Source: Apoderus coryli (Eukaryota > Arthropoda > Insecta > Coleoptera > Attelabidae). Taken from it: 64,000 bases of DNA. The position numbers and the translations under genes were made by a program. Of this stretch, positions 45,481 through 58,486 are shown piece by piece. The notes beneath the pieces were generated by a model. That model worked only from the letters and a program-made list of their open reading frames with translations, was not told the DNA's origin and ran no database searches. Within the stretch, counting starts at the first letter, position 1. Each line of letters starts with the position of its first letter. The stretch is taken from assembly GCA_911728435.2 (NCBI GenBank), contig OU452199.1, positions 7,078,860-7,142,859 of the forward strand, given 5' to 3'.

Positions 45481-46285
45481 TTATGGCTTACGTTCCATGT
45501 TAACGTCTCAACGATTTTCAATATAACCACAATAGCAAAGCCATAGTTTATCTATGGCAAAGCTAGTCATTTCATCATCAGATATTTCATTTCTTCTTTG
45601 TATACGCATAAAATATTTTAAGCTGCATAAATGAATGTGAATGAATAAATGACATTTGACATTATGTGCTGCCGTTGAAGCGGTAGAACACAAAATTCGA
45701 CTCCAGATTTTTCTATTTTTATATAATGTATTTTGGTTACTAAGAACCACAATTAAATAATTCAAGCAAAGATTAATTTGTGTACATATATATATAATAT
45801 TTGATACAAGAGTTAAAATCCTTTATGGAGTCCCTCAGTTTCTTGTATACAGGATCGCTAATATGTATAGGAATGGTCGATTATTGGGCAAAATATACGA
45901 GGTACCGGAAAGAGTTAAATGCAAAAGTTTTAGTGTTTTAAAATAATGCCTATTAGTTAATAAAAAATGTAAGTATACAGGGTGATAAAGTCGTGGTACA
46001 TCAAAGTTGCTTTTGTTTTAATGGAACTCCCTGTATATTATTGGAGATTGCGATCCCTCCTTCAATTTTGAGCAAAAAGTGCAATACACATACCTAAATT
46101 CAACCTTTCCCGACTTATAGAGTTTTGATTTTGAAATGTTATACAACGTAAATCATTAAATTTCAGCTTCGATTTAATCACAGCTGTAAATGTTAAATTG
46201 ACAACAAGTGTCACAATTATAGCGCAAAACGGCATCTTTAAATGTAAGCGTCTAACAGCCAAAATAGCGAGACGAGGCTATCGAG

Positions 46286-46390
46286 TTATTGCATGAAATA
46301 CTCTGGATGATCCGAGTCTTTCTCAAATCTCTTGGTCTCCTCTTGCATGCTCTCTTTTATTTCCAAAATAGCAGCCGATTCCGTTTGGTC
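46286..46390 (-). CDS. Unidentified terminal coding exon
   Basis: On the minus strand a strong acceptor (CTTTCCTTGCAG) precedes an open frame DQTESAAILEIKESMQEE, then KRFEKDSDHPEYFMQ and TAA. The exon is 35 codons, and the charged helix-like composition with a clean stop looks like the end of a real host gene. The upstream exons (to the right, higher coordinates) were not found in this window, possibly beyond 47 kb or too short to recognise. The protein family is not recognised. Confidence 0.55.
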   Translation of the reverse strand, partial: DQTESAAILEIKESMQEETKRFEKDSDHPEYFMQ

Positions 46391-46404
46391 CTGCAAGGAA
46401 AGTG

Positions 46405-47183
46405 AACTTTTAGTTGTTAAATTGTCAGTCTATTCAAAAGCGCAAGCAGCATTTACCGCTATTTAGGCTCCCACATGGTTTCTCTTAGATAAACAAAAAA
46501 TTTAAAGAAACTAGTCTCATAGCATATCAATTTTAGTCTAAAAAGAAGCTGTAAGAAGATATAAGCGACTTAATGAATGGACCTTCAATAATAATAATAA
46601 ATTGTCTATATTAGGTATACCTAAGTTTAACGACAACCGAAAATCATTATGATATTTGAAAAATATGTGTTGTATTTTTATGTGATTGTTTTTTTGTTAA
46701 ATTGTGCGTAAGCAATATTCATGCCATACTGGTATATTCCCGTAAATGTTTTTAGATGTAAGAAATTTTAACTTAATGATTATATTTGGTTTTAGATAAT
46801 TTTGAGAAAGATCAAAAATATGATCGAAACGTCAAGATTTATTCGACATTTCTTATAAAATACAATACGCCTTTCATAAAACCACAGTATTATTTACAAA
46901 CTGACCTAAAATCAAGAAAATAGTATCAAAAAAATTTATATAAAAAGAAGTCAAAGAAAATTAAAAAACATAAAATATATACAAAAAGTAAAAGCTACAA
47001 TACAAAAATAGAGTGAATCTAAAGAAAATTTCAACATTTTAGGTACGTAATTAGAAACAACAAATATACAAGAATTCTTCTACACATGGGTCCATATTAC
47101 CAACCATTAGACACAGGTTTATATAGGTATGTAATATATTAAGAATAAGTTGTGTCAAATTGTTAACTTGTGTTTAACAATAT
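46405..47183. other. Possible intron of the unidentified gene, nothing recognised
   Basis: No further exon with convincing splice signals was found. Contains AT-rich simple sequence. Confidence 0.3.
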
Positions 47184-47745
47184 TGTTTTTCTACGACTGT
47201 CTTTAAATGCCTTTATTATATGTTCAATCATGATTTGAAAATGTAGTACATTGTAATGCTGTTTATCATTTACCCACTAGTTACCTAGCAACTAGTGGGA
47301 AATATTATTACGCACGGATAAAATTTCCTGGTAATGACAAAAGTAGCGGCGGGCATGAAAAATCACCATAGCAACACCAAACTGACAGTTTTGGTATTTA
47401 TAATTAATAATAATTATAATTAGGTATTTCGCTAGTTTCAAAACACATAAACAGTGATAGTGAATATAGTTTAACACCACCTAGTCAATTTAATACTTCT
47501 AATTTATTGTATTTAGGCTTATACGCTAACAAGGGTAAGTTTCGAAAAACAAATATTTTCCTAAAAATTATGCTAAATTTATTCAAAAGCATTAAAACAG
47601 TCGTAGAAAAAGTATAGTGTGAAACTCACATGAAATGACCATTTCCTACTCGTATGATTTGCAGCACTCGCCTGCGGCTCATGCTGCAAACGATCATACT
47701 CGTAGGAAATATATGTAATTTCATGTTCGTTGCACAATATACTAT
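47184..47745. repeat. Second copy of the 590-bp hairpin element
   Basis: It matches 21,091-21,684 over almost its whole length. The shared features are GTTTTTCTACGACTGTCTTT at the start, CCACTAGTTACCTAGCAACT in the hairpin tip, and the long hairpin CTACTCGTATGATTTGCAGC...CGATCATACTCGTAGG. This copy lacks the left half of the TCGTGCGTAATAATATTTCC hairpin arm, so the hairpin at 21,179-21,241 is reduced here. It stands alone, not inside a foldback element. Confidence 0.75.
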
Positions 47746-47749
47746 TGTA

Positions 47750-49420
47750 TGTATGTTTACAGGTGGAGTCTAATTTAGAAATATACTGAAAACTCTAAAA
47801 ATATGTCTAGCTGATAGAACGCGAAGTTGTTTGGTTCCCAAACCTGAAAAAATTCGTGGCTAGAGTTATTTTATTAGATACTTCAAGAAGCGATTGAAGC
47901 CTGAGATACAACTTTCACTGCGAAACAAATGTTTTGAGAATAGGCTCAAACATATGCAATATGCAAATATTTTGAAAAGCAATAAAATAATTTGTTTCCA
48001 CAATTTTTTTTCCAGATTTTGTAAAAATTTTAAGAAACTGCTGTAGATTAGACACCGCATTAATGAAGAATTATAGCCATACTACATGGTATTTGTAACC
48101 AAGGCTAACTCTATATACGATATCACAGCTTCAATATCGCAATTAAAGTCAATAATATGTCAATTATTGATACGAAGTTGGATATGGAATATGTGGTTCT
48201 GGATAAACCTTGCGTTCAATTTATACTAGCTAATCTTGCGTGAACGGGGTTCAACTGAACCTACAGTTCGAGTTGTTTCAATAAACACGCATAGAATTTA
48301 ATGCTTATTTCTTGATGGAATTCTACTGCACAACTGTAAACTGCCTAATTTTAAAAATGGAATCTGAACAACTTATAAGTGTTTAATGATTTTTAATATC
48401 AAACAATCGTAACAAATAAATATCAAACGTATCGTATAAGAGCTAGATGTATTCTGCCTGCTTATATTGCTAATCATGTCCACATCACAAACGTTCTTAC
48501 TGCATCAGCGATAAGCCGGGGGATGTGATTCACAGTCAATACAATAAGAATAAAATGCATACTTTACACAATTCATTATCGAGTGCCATCAAAGGCAGTC
48601 CAATTCTAATAATTTTCTTAATGAATAATGATAAATCATTACTTAACAAATATATTATTTACCAACTTAATTTCGCAGACATCACCCTGTACATTGATCA
48701 AACTAAATATCACTAAGAATTTTGATTAACTAATGTTTGTTTTACCCCTATTGGCTGTTATCACTTCCATATAGTCCGCCTACTCACCCCGACATCGTCG
48801 TTATGATTGGTCGCGATTCAAAAAGGGTGTCTGGCGTGTATTGATAACATCCGAGGATGTATGAATGTGTGATGCTGATTAGGTTATTCTTGATGTAACT
48901 TCCGTTATACAGAGGCAAAACCATAACATATTTATATTGTTAGTAATATTTGTTGATAATAATTAAATGTTTGTTATTAATCTGGTTCTTGTGGTTTTTT
49001 GAAATATTTACTACGAGCAAACGCGGTGTGTAATGACTAATAATATTTAAATTATTTATAATAATTTGTGTAAGAAAACTCTATAGTGGTTTTATGTTTC
49101 TGCATATGTGTAATTATTGAGATGTTGTAAATTTTACAAATGGTAAGTTAATTAACATTTTTATCTGCGGTGACGTCTAACTTGAACATTTCATTTCATA
49201 AGAAAAATCCAATTATAGAGCTGATCACCAAACAGTAATTAGAATTTTTGAACAACTTAAAATAGCGGAAACCATCCTGGTTTAAGACAATCGCTGTTTT
49301 TTTTTTTCGTAGCAAGGGTTATTTTAAACTAATTTACAATTGTGCCTTATAAACATAGTTTTGATTTCTTAAATCACATGATATATAATTTTACTTGAAA
49401 AACAACCTTTCAAAAAATAT
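47750..49420. other. Intergenic DNA, nothing recognised
   Basis: No supported exon or repeat pair. A GC-richer patch near 48,780-48,860 without recognisable frame could be a promoter or 5' region; this is speculative. Confidence 0.3.
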
Positions 49421-49424
49421 ATAA

Positions 49425-49560
49425 TAATCGTCTTTATTGAGCAAAACTGTACACAAATGAAATCAAGGCGAATAAGATTAACATTTTATGTTATTCCGAG
49501 CTCTTAGCCTTGACAAAACAGAGTTACAACAAATTCATTCAAATATCTCACGGCTAATAA
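49425..49560 (-). mobile_element. LINE 3' tail in minus orientation
   Basis: Read on the minus strand the segment ends CAATAAAGACGATTATTAT, the same tail as at 19,055-19,080. The body upstream is short and has no ORF. Confidence 0.45.
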
Positions 49561-50094
49561 AATAATAACCATAACATATAGGAAGAAATTAACTAAAGTA
49601 CTTTAGCAAAATAACAAACTATACATACAAATTATTTTTAAACAGCCAAGCTCGTAAATGTTTTATAAATAGTATCAATGGCAAATCTAACAAATTTAGT
49701 ATGACAAAATACGAAATGTAGCAAATTGTATCTAATAAAACTAGTTTGTCGTTCAAATTAATTGGTTTTTTAAAATTAATTATTTCATAGATTAAAATGC
49801 AATTTGCTTTTTTCCGACGTTGTTATCTTTTCGGATACATAGACATATTTTTTCAGATCAAAAATAAACCATAAAGCAAAAATTCTTCTGAATTCTACAC
49901 TAATTATTCTTGTCTAAATAGCAATCATACACCGAATTACCATAATTAAATCCGAATAGGACGAGACTTTTATTGAGAAGTTTTGTTAAATTGTGTTGAT
50001 ATGAAAATATCATCTTCAGAATTCCAATCGTTAAGTAATCACGTGCTGAGAAAACTTGAAATCAGAGTCCGTATATATTCGAAAACGGCTTTCA

Positions 50095-51535
50095 ATAAGG
50101 CATCATGGCCGCTGGAAGGGAGGGGGGGGGGCAGAACACGAAAATACAGGAAAATATCACATACATAAGTTTAGTGGTAAATGATTTAAACCGTATCCAA
50201 GATATACAGAATACTGCAGATTCTATCAAGAAAGTTATTAAATTTTTTCGTGACAGTCCATATAGAACAAAATATGTCCCTAAAATCCCATTATTTTGTG
50301 ACACGATGGTCCTCAAAGTACAAATCCATCAGAATATTTTCCGAAAATTACGAATAAATAAGAGGGGTTTTGGGAGATTTGGCTTATTCAATAGAATTCA
50401 GCACAGACACACGATCAAAAGTTAATCAATTTTTAGCTGCAGGTTCGACTTTTAAATTCATACTCTGTCTACACATCATTTCACATTATAGTGCTAAATT
50501 GGAACCGGTGTGCAACATACTACAAGGAAAAATAATAAATCTTCTTTCGCCAAAAAACCATATTAAAACACTTTTGTCTGCATTAAAAAATCACAGATCT
50601 GACGCTGAAAAATATTTTAAAGAAATTTTCCAAAAATCGGTTGATAGGTGATAAATTTGACATACCTACCACTAAGAATTCCTAGACCGGGATCAAATCA
50701 AATTTATCAAATTTATAGAGCTAATTACGCAACGAAGTCTTGCGAGGAATATATTACCGTGTTTCTTTGTTTATTACATATCTAGATTCAATTATCCGCT
50801 CAATTGAGATAAGATTTTCGGAAGAAACAGAAATTGCATTTTCTTTGTGCCTGTTTCATCCAGAGTTAACTGTAACAGAAGAGTATAGGAAATTAATAGA
50901 AAAAATTCCCAATATAGCCAAAGTATACGATTTAGAAAATTTAGAGACTGAGAGTGAAACATGGGATGAAATGTGGATAGAGAAAAATAAAAATGAAAAT
51001 ATTCAGTTAGAGTTCGCCGATTTATTGGAAAAACATTGTGAGTTTTTCCCTAGTAACAAAAAAAGCGATTGCTATTTTTTTGGCTTTATCTCCAACAACG
51101 GCCACAATTATTGAAAGATCGTTTAGTACCTTAAGACGGGTGAATACTTGGTTAAGGTCTACCATGAGTGAAGAAAGACTATCTGGATTATGTCTTCTTA
51201 GCGTACACAGAGAACATGTAAATAAGAACAAATACGTGTTTATTAAAAAAGTGATGATCGATTTTCGCAAAAACGAAGGAATATTCTACTGCCATTTTCT
51301 GATTAGACTTATGTTCAATTTATGTTATAACCGATCAGGATCAGTTTATCTTAAGTTTTTTTTTTAATTATATAATATTTTAAGTACTTAATATATAAAT
51401 TAAACTTCAAAAGAAGTTGGATTGACTGTATAAGTATACGTATTTTGCCACATATTATATACATAATACTTTTGTTTTGCTTACCTAGTATTTTTTGCCT
51501 TGCCCTCCCCTAATTTAATTACTTCCGGCGCCCAT
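50095..51535 (+). pseudogene. hAT-type transposase gene, decayed
   Basis: The frames read QNTKIQENITYISLVVNDLN and on to VPKIPLFCDT, then STDTRSKVNQFLAAGSTFKF, then EFADLLEKHCEFFPSNKK, and finally PTTATIIERSFSTLRRVNTW followed by LRSTMSEERLSGLCLLSVHR. The last is the conserved C-terminal dimerisation motif of hAT transposases (ATxERxFSxLRRIKTWLRSTM). Frameshifts separate these blocks (near 50,310, 50,650 and 51,040-51,060). The ends (GGCCGCTGGAAGGGAGGGGG and, inverted, a GCGCCGGAAG...GGGGAGGGC stretch near 51,500-51,530) are poorly matched but may be the element's termini. Confidence 0.75.
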
Positions 51536-51879
51536 GTATGGCAGCAACTAGTTTTATGTCAGATAATGGTATTGCTTGTTTTTTTTTGCTTCCAAATTTT
51601 CAATATATTACTTTCCCGACCCATAAGCCTTAATGAAATGCCATTGTTTTAAATAGGGTTACTCCACGAGTCCCTATCTAACGTAAATTATACTAAAATG
51701 GCATTAATTTATACGAGGCGGTTCAAAAGTTATCATTAAAACTGAATTTCAGCCGTTAAGGGCTCATAACTTTGCAGCGAAGGCCGATTCGACAAAACTT
51801 TATATGAACTTATAACCTTCTTTTTTCACAACGTACCCCAATTACCCACATATTCCGGCACACCCTGTATATGTGGAAG

Positions 51880-52110
51880 CTATTAGTGTCATGAATTTTT
51901 TTTATTTTACCGAAAATAAGTGTTTGATTAACTTTTAGGAATGATTGAGCGTAAGGCAAGGGGTTTAAAAAAGTGTGTAAAAATTTAAAAAATTATCCGA
52001 AATACTGCATAATTTTTTATTGGCTTTATAGAGTATAATCTAACACATTAACCATAAAAAAATTAGATCACATTGGCATTCGAAAGGTGTTAAAAACCAA
52101 TTTCTTTTTT
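51880..52110 (+). repeat. Copy of the palindrome-spacer repeat family
   Basis: It shares ATTATCCGAAATACTGCA, TTGAGCGTA and TTAGATCACATTGGCATTCG with 5,370-5,700. A TE terminus (CACACCCTGTATAT, about 51,860) precedes it. Confidence 0.55.
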
Positions 52111-52568
52111 TGACTATAGTAGCTTTTCTGGAAAAGATAAGAAAAGTATTCTAAATGAATCGCGTGATCTTAATTTTTTTCCCCCGAACTGTGATGCGAG
52201 TTTTTAAAAGTCCTTTGAAAATTAATGGGGTAGGTAGTCTATTGCAACCCCGGCTAATGCTTTTTTATTTTGTTTTAGTGTATTTTTATATATTCGTTAA
52301 TATTTTACAAGTTAAATATCTTTCTTAGCAAAAAATAACGGACCTTTACAAAATAATAAAAAAACGCATCAAATGTTGTCTGACGCCGGCGTGGGTGGGG
52401 TAGATTCCCATCGCATTTTAAGTTTTTTCCAAATGAAAGGAGAGTTATTTGCTTTCAGTAGAAAAATTCAGTTCAAGACCACCTCAATCACAACTATACG
52501 CATTAATTTATAAACCAGACTTTATTTTAAAGCCAATAACATCATATTGAAAATTATTTCAGCAGAAG

Positions 52569-55500
52569 ATGATTACAACAAACAGCATCAGTTCAACAAG
52601 TCCCGAAGACAATATGGATTGGTCGGCGGAAGGTGACAATACAGATTGCAGTGCGTCATCTTCACCGAACAATGTCCATCGGATAGTGCAGAATCTGGAT
52701 CAAGATTCCCTATCGGATGACGATGATTTTTCAGATGAATTTTCTATTGCTGATAGTGATGACGAAAAACGATTGGATTCACGAAATTCACATTTGAGTT
52801 TAACATCTGTAAGTACTTACATGTTTTTTTGCAATTATCATTCAAATTGAAGCTGTCCCGATAGTATTAGATATTTGGAGATGATTTCGAGGACATCAAA
52901 AAAGTTGCAGTTAGTCTAAGAATCCAAAGAAACACCAGACTTGTACCTAGTAAATTTAGACCTTAATGAAATATCTGTATTTAATTTAAGAGCCTACACC
53001 TAACTAGTAGAGATAATTTTCTCGAACAACGCATTTGAGTCATGTCAAATAGTGTCTTGGTGTCTTGATTACAGATACGTCGCGGCAAGCCTTCTATTCT
53101 TCCGGGAACTCTTCATTCGATTTTAGATTGCCTGGGCCTATGTCCTGCTCTTTCTCTTGAACCTTTCTGCTTGTTCCTCGGGATCTTAGAGTTATAGTAA
53201 CCCACAGCGTGGGTGTTTAATTGAGTTGAAACATTCTGATTTGTTTTTTCTAGTCAACTGTTGAGACGCCAGTAAGGGGTGTCGTGAAGAAGATATTTAC
53301 AAATACTCGAGAACGATGGCGTCAACAAAATGTAAGTGGTGCATTTGCTGAACTACGAAAATTAGTACCGACCCATCCGCCCGATAAGAAATTGTCGAAA
53401 AATGAAATTTTGCGTATGGCGATAAGGTTTGTGTTTATTTTTATAGTATGAGGGACTCAATATTAATTTAAATAAACTTTCTATTTAAAATACATGGAAA
53501 AACAATAATAAACTAATAGGCAAGATGTTTTAGAAAGTTTGATAAGAATATGTATGCCTATACTGTGTCGCAAATTGGTCTAGACGGCAGGATACAGGGC
53601 CCGCTATGGCCTTCATGTCACCCCGGACAAACAGACAATTTGCCGCTAGATTTTTCGAATCAGGGTGTATTGGTCAGGATAAGGCAGGAATTTATTCGAA
53701 AATAATCAAGCTTTAGGGTATAACGTATATTTCATAACCTTTTTTCAGGTATTTGAAAAAGCTCCTTCGCAGACGAAAATTTAAATTCAAATAGGATTTT
53801 TTAACGAAACACATATCAGTCCTTTTACAATTATCAAAACAAGTATTTTAACCTTTTAATTACCTCTTTTGTCCGAAAATCGTTTTCAAAATTTAATTTT
53901 AATCTGAGAAGGAGCTTCTGCAAATACCTACCTTGAAAAAGCGCGGTTATAATAAAAGGTATTGTAAATAACACCCGTGGTCCTTATTTAATAATTAATA
54001 TTAAAAATTAATTAATATTTTTTTGTAATTACCTATTTTCTTTACAACTATATAACAATGTGTCCACGGATAGAGTTTGGAAGAGGAAAAACTTTTTTAT
54101 TTGTCGATTTAGAAGAAATAGTTATTTATTATACAAGGGAAAAAAGTACTAGATTTTAGCTCGAGGTTGTGTTGTCTCCCGACGCGCAGCGGAGGGAGAC
54201 AAAAAACCGAGAGCTAAAATCTAACTTTTTTCCCGTGTATGATACACTATTTTTTTCTGAGACGGGAAAAACTTCGATTTAATATTGAAAAAAGTCTAAA
54301 AATTATCCAAGTGAAATTTGAAGTTTTAAAAAAGTAATCAAATATCTGTCAATTTCATTCTGTAATTTAATTTAAAAATTGCAAAACTCCACCGGAGTTA
54401 GTAGAAGCAGCAAAAGTAGCATCACAAATTATTGCCAGTTTTGATATATAAAGAAAATATAACTTTTGTATAATAAAATTTCCTAAAATTAAATATCTAC
54501 CGTTACTTATGTGTCCGGGAAAAAAGTACTCACTTTTTTCCCTCGGATAAAAAGTTACATTTTAGTCCCTGTCAAGAAAGTAAATATGTCAAACTTTTTT
54601 CCCGTCACAGAAAAAAAGTCATTCTTTATAAAAACGTCTGCTTGTGTCAAAACTAGAATTTCGAGTACCAAATTTACGATTACTATACAGCGTATATCAA
54701 AAATAACATTTTTAATGATTTTGGTTTCCGTGTTTTTTTTTTTTAATTTTATTATTTTAATAGTAGCTATGAAATTAACCACTTTGAGAAAAAAGTTTAT
54801 TAGTGTTTTTTGCACAATTTATGTAATAAATCACGGTTTTGAAAAACAGGTATTTTAATTTTGTTGTAAAAACAGTGATAAGAAATGCAGTGGCGGCTCG
54901 TGGGGTCTGAAAGAGATGGGGCACAACAAGGTGGAAATAAGGCAATAACACCCAAAATTTTTCAAAATAAAGAATTAAAATGATAGGTTTTTCAAGTAGT
55001 TAGAGTACCTAGATAATAACATTTTGCTAAACTCACTATCCATAAAACTGTTTGTAAGTAAAGTCCATCCTCCTAGATTTCTGAACAGCTAAGTGGTTGA
55101 TGACTTGATCATTAAAATTACAATAAAAATACATATATTTCGCAGGACATCATGTTTACAAACACAATACAGTTTAAAAATTTTTGCTAATATACGTTTA
55201 TAAATTCCCTGAAATTGTTTTTTAATTAATAAATATTTTTAATGATTAAGTGCGGAAAATAAATGTTTTAGCAAGACTTCAAAACTCATGGAAAAATATT
55301 AGAAAACTTGTTCTTTAATTCCGATAGCGAAAAGAGATTTAAATTCACAAAATAATCTAAAAGTACAACACCAAAACAACAACAAACTGTTCCATCGTCG
55401 TTAATAAAAATTTGTGTGAATAAAATCCATCAACTCTATAAATGAAATTATTATAATTGACCCAAAATCTCAAATATCAGCTATAAACTATACCTACATG

Positions 55501-57855
55501 TTTCGCCAATAATTGTAGGTGTACTAAGGACCAGTTTTGTCCTAAAATTTGTAAACTCGAATTTCTCGAAAACCTTTAGTTTTACGAGAAAAAATAAGTA
55601 TGCGTTTTTTATGTAGAAAACTTTATTTTATCACATTTTTGTCATAAATGGAATAAAAGTCACAAGAAAAAAAAGTTAGGCCTATGGTCATCTTTTTTTA
55701 TTCAATTTCATGTCAGTTTACGACATTTAACTAGGCGAATAAATATGCTACATTTGATTAATTCATCTCTACTCGTTTCGAAAATATTTCAAAAAAATTG
55801 TCATCTTTAACATTGTAAATAAGGACTTTTCGAAAAATTACAATTTAGGTTTTTTTCATGATTAGACGTCCCCAATTCGCTCACAAATTTTGACCACCTA
55901 TTTTAGAAACACCTTGTATATTTAACTATGACAACATGTGGTTTCACTTATAACGTTGAATTCAAGATAATTTTATCAATAAATACTGGTGGGTTTCAAA
56001 AAAACTTGTAAGAACGTTTTGTACTCAAAAAATAAAAGGGCTAGCCGACTTCTGATTGTAGTATATTAAGGTTCATAAAACAGTAGCAATATTTCGAGAA
56101 AACCGCAACGCTCTATATCCGCTATAACAACATCAATACTCTGCATACTACACCAATTCGGGACATGCGGTACAGTGAGCAGGAAATAAATACGGGATAT
56201 TTCGTGAGCGTGTATTACAGGATACTATAAATAAAGTTGAGAATTGGAAAAATGCATATTGATAATGAGTCCCATTATCATATTAAAAGATTCAAGAAAC
56301 AAAACAAAAAAAAAATAAATTGTTTTTCCAAATTTCATGTGTCAAAAATTTGGAAAAACAATTTATTTTTTTTTTGTTTTGGCCAAAGAAGAGAAATCTC
56401 GATAGATGCTTACCACTTCCCGGGGTAAAACTCCACTAAAACTCTTCTCATTTGTTGTTTGGCTCGGGAACCATCTCTTTTCCATGTCCTCATGTGTTCC
56501 GTTCTGTGTTGCTGTAGTGTTAGTGGTGCCTAGAAATCACTCTGTAACATGAATAAGAACAAGATGCAAAAAGGCATTTCTGTCAAATATAAACGAAACT
56601 TGTAGCTGAAGCAAGATGAAGGAAGTTTTCAAAAAAAATCACGGTAGTTAAGCTTGTAGAACACCTGACCGGCATTGGGGAGATATGGGTTCAAATCCTA
56701 CTTGTGCAACATAATTTTATTTTTAGCTATCCATATCATATATATACAATCGAACCAGAATGTCAACCAAAATTGTACTATAGAGAGTTTTCACTATATA
56801 AAGAAAAAATCATCAAGCAACAAGAAAAATCGCAATTGAAAAGATTTTATTAAACATTTGAAAGTTTAAATACATAGCATGTACATAATCTACGTACACA
56901 TTACATAAGAATATAGTGATTTGTGTAGTTTTGTTGTTATGTTATGTACTAGGAAAAATAATCAGTTATTTTCTTTTGAACATTACTTTTGAAAAATAAT
57001 TGTGCTCAACAAAATTCTCACATTTATTCAAATAACGATTTGATTTTTCCTGGCCCTTGAGAGTAGCTCGCACATTGTCAAATGCATTTCTTATTTCATT
57101 TTCCCTAAATTTAGCAGGACACTCCCCGGTTTCAGTTTCTTCTTCATGATCGTCTATACTTTTTATATCGTCAATTATCGTCAGTTGAGAGATCTGTCGT
57201 GCCAACATCATTGTCGATTGCTAAGAAATCTTCAAGTAAAAAATCTGCGTCGACGGTAGTAGTTTTTTGTAGAATACCACATTGTTTTTTAAGGTAGCGA
57301 GATCGATTTCGTCTTCTTTAAAAAAAAAAAGAGTTTAAAAACTAAAAAAAAAAAATTGTATGAGAAAGATAAATAACGAAAAAGTCGCGCCCCGAGGGCA
57401 ACAGTTTTTTCAATAAAGATCAAAATGATGATTAATTCAGTAGAAAGTTAGTTAATTATTAATATCAACTTTACAGGTATATTCGCCTGCTGAGCAACGT
57501 ACTAGAATGGCAAGAAGCAAACGCAACTCGAATCCAAGTGAACATCAAGTGTGAAGATATCCTTACAATAACCCGCCAGCGTGGTATTGCACATTCAACA
57601 GCACAGCTATTTCGGAATCGTGCTCGTCCACGCAGGAACCATCTTCAGACGAATCGTTTAATGATATGTGATCGAAATGCAAACAATCTTCTGATGATTG
57701 CACCAAATAATCATTTGCCATTTATTAGGACGCGTTTGAATTGCCATTCATTAGATTTTTCTGGATTTAGAGGAAATGGAAATGGTATTGTAAAAAGTGA
57801 GAAGGATAATGAAAAAAATGAGGAAGATTCGGATAGGCATAAAAAGGACAAGTGA
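52569..57855 (+). CDS. HLH3B: TAL1/LYL1-type bHLH transcription factor (HLH3B-like)
   Basis: Three coding exons: 52,569-52,808, 53,254-53,426 and 57,477-57,855 (240+173+379 nt, 263 residues, phases consistent). Exon 1 is acidic ([20 protein letters not shown]). Exon 2 starts [20 protein letters not shown] and the bHLH domain follows: [20 protein letters not shown] (basic region plus helix 1), loop [13 protein letters not shown], helix 2 [20 protein letters not shown] running into exon 3. This matches TAL1/LYL1/NHLH-type domains closely. TAL/SCL proteins bind E-box DNA as heterodimers with E proteins and act in blood and neural development (family knowledge). In Drosophila the closest named member is HLH3B. 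The acceptor at 52,561 shows a 5' noncoding exon upstream. The C-terminus is polar and basic/acidic ([14 protein letters not shown]). Both introns carry repeats; the 4 kb second intron has a CAGTGGCGGCTCGTGGGGTC terminus near 54,890. Confidence 0.9.
53430..56290. other. Repeat-bearing intron of the bHLH gene
   Basis: Notable are the pairs TTTTTTCCCGTGTATGATAC and AAGTACTAGATTTTAGCTC (about 54,140-54,600), resembling element ends around GACGCGCAGCGGAGGGAGAC, and the hAT-type terminus at 54,890. No transposase frame is recognisable. Confidence 0.4.
56300..56381. repeat. Perfect 36-bp-arm hairpin
   Basis: The arm 56,300-56,335 (CAAAAC, ten A, TAAATTG, TTTTTCCAAATTT) is repeated exactly in inverted orientation at 56,346-56,381 around a 10-nt loop. 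A perfect inverted repeat of this size in an intron points to a recent origin. Confidence 0.85.
56640..56720 (+). repeat. tRNA-like SINE head
   Basis: A box A-like TAGTTAAGCTTGTAGAACACC is followed at the right distance by box B ATGGGTTCAAATCCTAC. A T-rich region follows. It is likely a SINE and not a tRNA gene. Confidence 0.5.
56966..57320 (-). pseudogene. Possible pogo/Tigger-type transposase C-terminal remnant
   Basis: The minus frames contain [20 protein letters not shown], then [20 protein letters not shown] and [20 protein letters not shown]. The acidic linker and helix-forming C-terminus recall pogo-like transposase tails, but no catalytic motif is present, so the assignment is weak. 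Confidence 0.3.
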
Positions 57856-58486
57856 ATATCTTTTTTTATTGTTGTTTTAGTTATCTTGTAATTTAATTGT
57901 TTGTTAGTTAATCAATAAGAGATTGATTGTCGTTTTATTCTGTCATATAATATAGTAACTGTATAAGCAGAGCTGCGTTTATTACTTTTAAGAGTAATTA
58001 ATTAGGTACAATTGTAAATTATTTTGTCATTAATTACAATTACCCATTAAAGCAACAAAAATTTTAATTTAAGTAAATTTTCAATTATTTCTTCAATTAC
58101 ATTTATTATTACTTTTGTGTATATTTGCAAAATAAATTAAACTTACTACAGTAGACTAGAGAAAAGTATGGATTATAGATCTCACTATGAAAAATAATAA
58201 TCTTCCAACGTTTCATTAATTTATTTGAGCATCTTCAAGGCTACATCAAAAACATAGAAATGTATGGAAGGAAGTATTTTTGAATACTTTACATAACAAA
58301 AAAAAAACAACTGTTGGCATATGTTCTGAATTATTGGTCGATTTTATTAGTGAATATGCTCAAATAAATGTGTTTAACGTTACCGAAATCATGAAAAAAT
58401 AGTGGTCAAAAAGATCAGATCAATATTTATAGAATTTTATGTTTAACTAGATTTTAAATACAATTTTTGGGTTCTAACTTATACAC

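Noticed and set aside
54511..54858. 115-codon frame in the bHLH intron as a nested gene
   Set aside because: Low-complexity Lys/Phe/Ile-rich translation of AT-rich DNA, overlapping open frames on the other strand, no motif.
58195..58260. Hammerhead-like core near AACGTTTCATTAA
   Set aside because: Only the GAAACGTT box is present on the minus strand; the CTGATGA box is missing.
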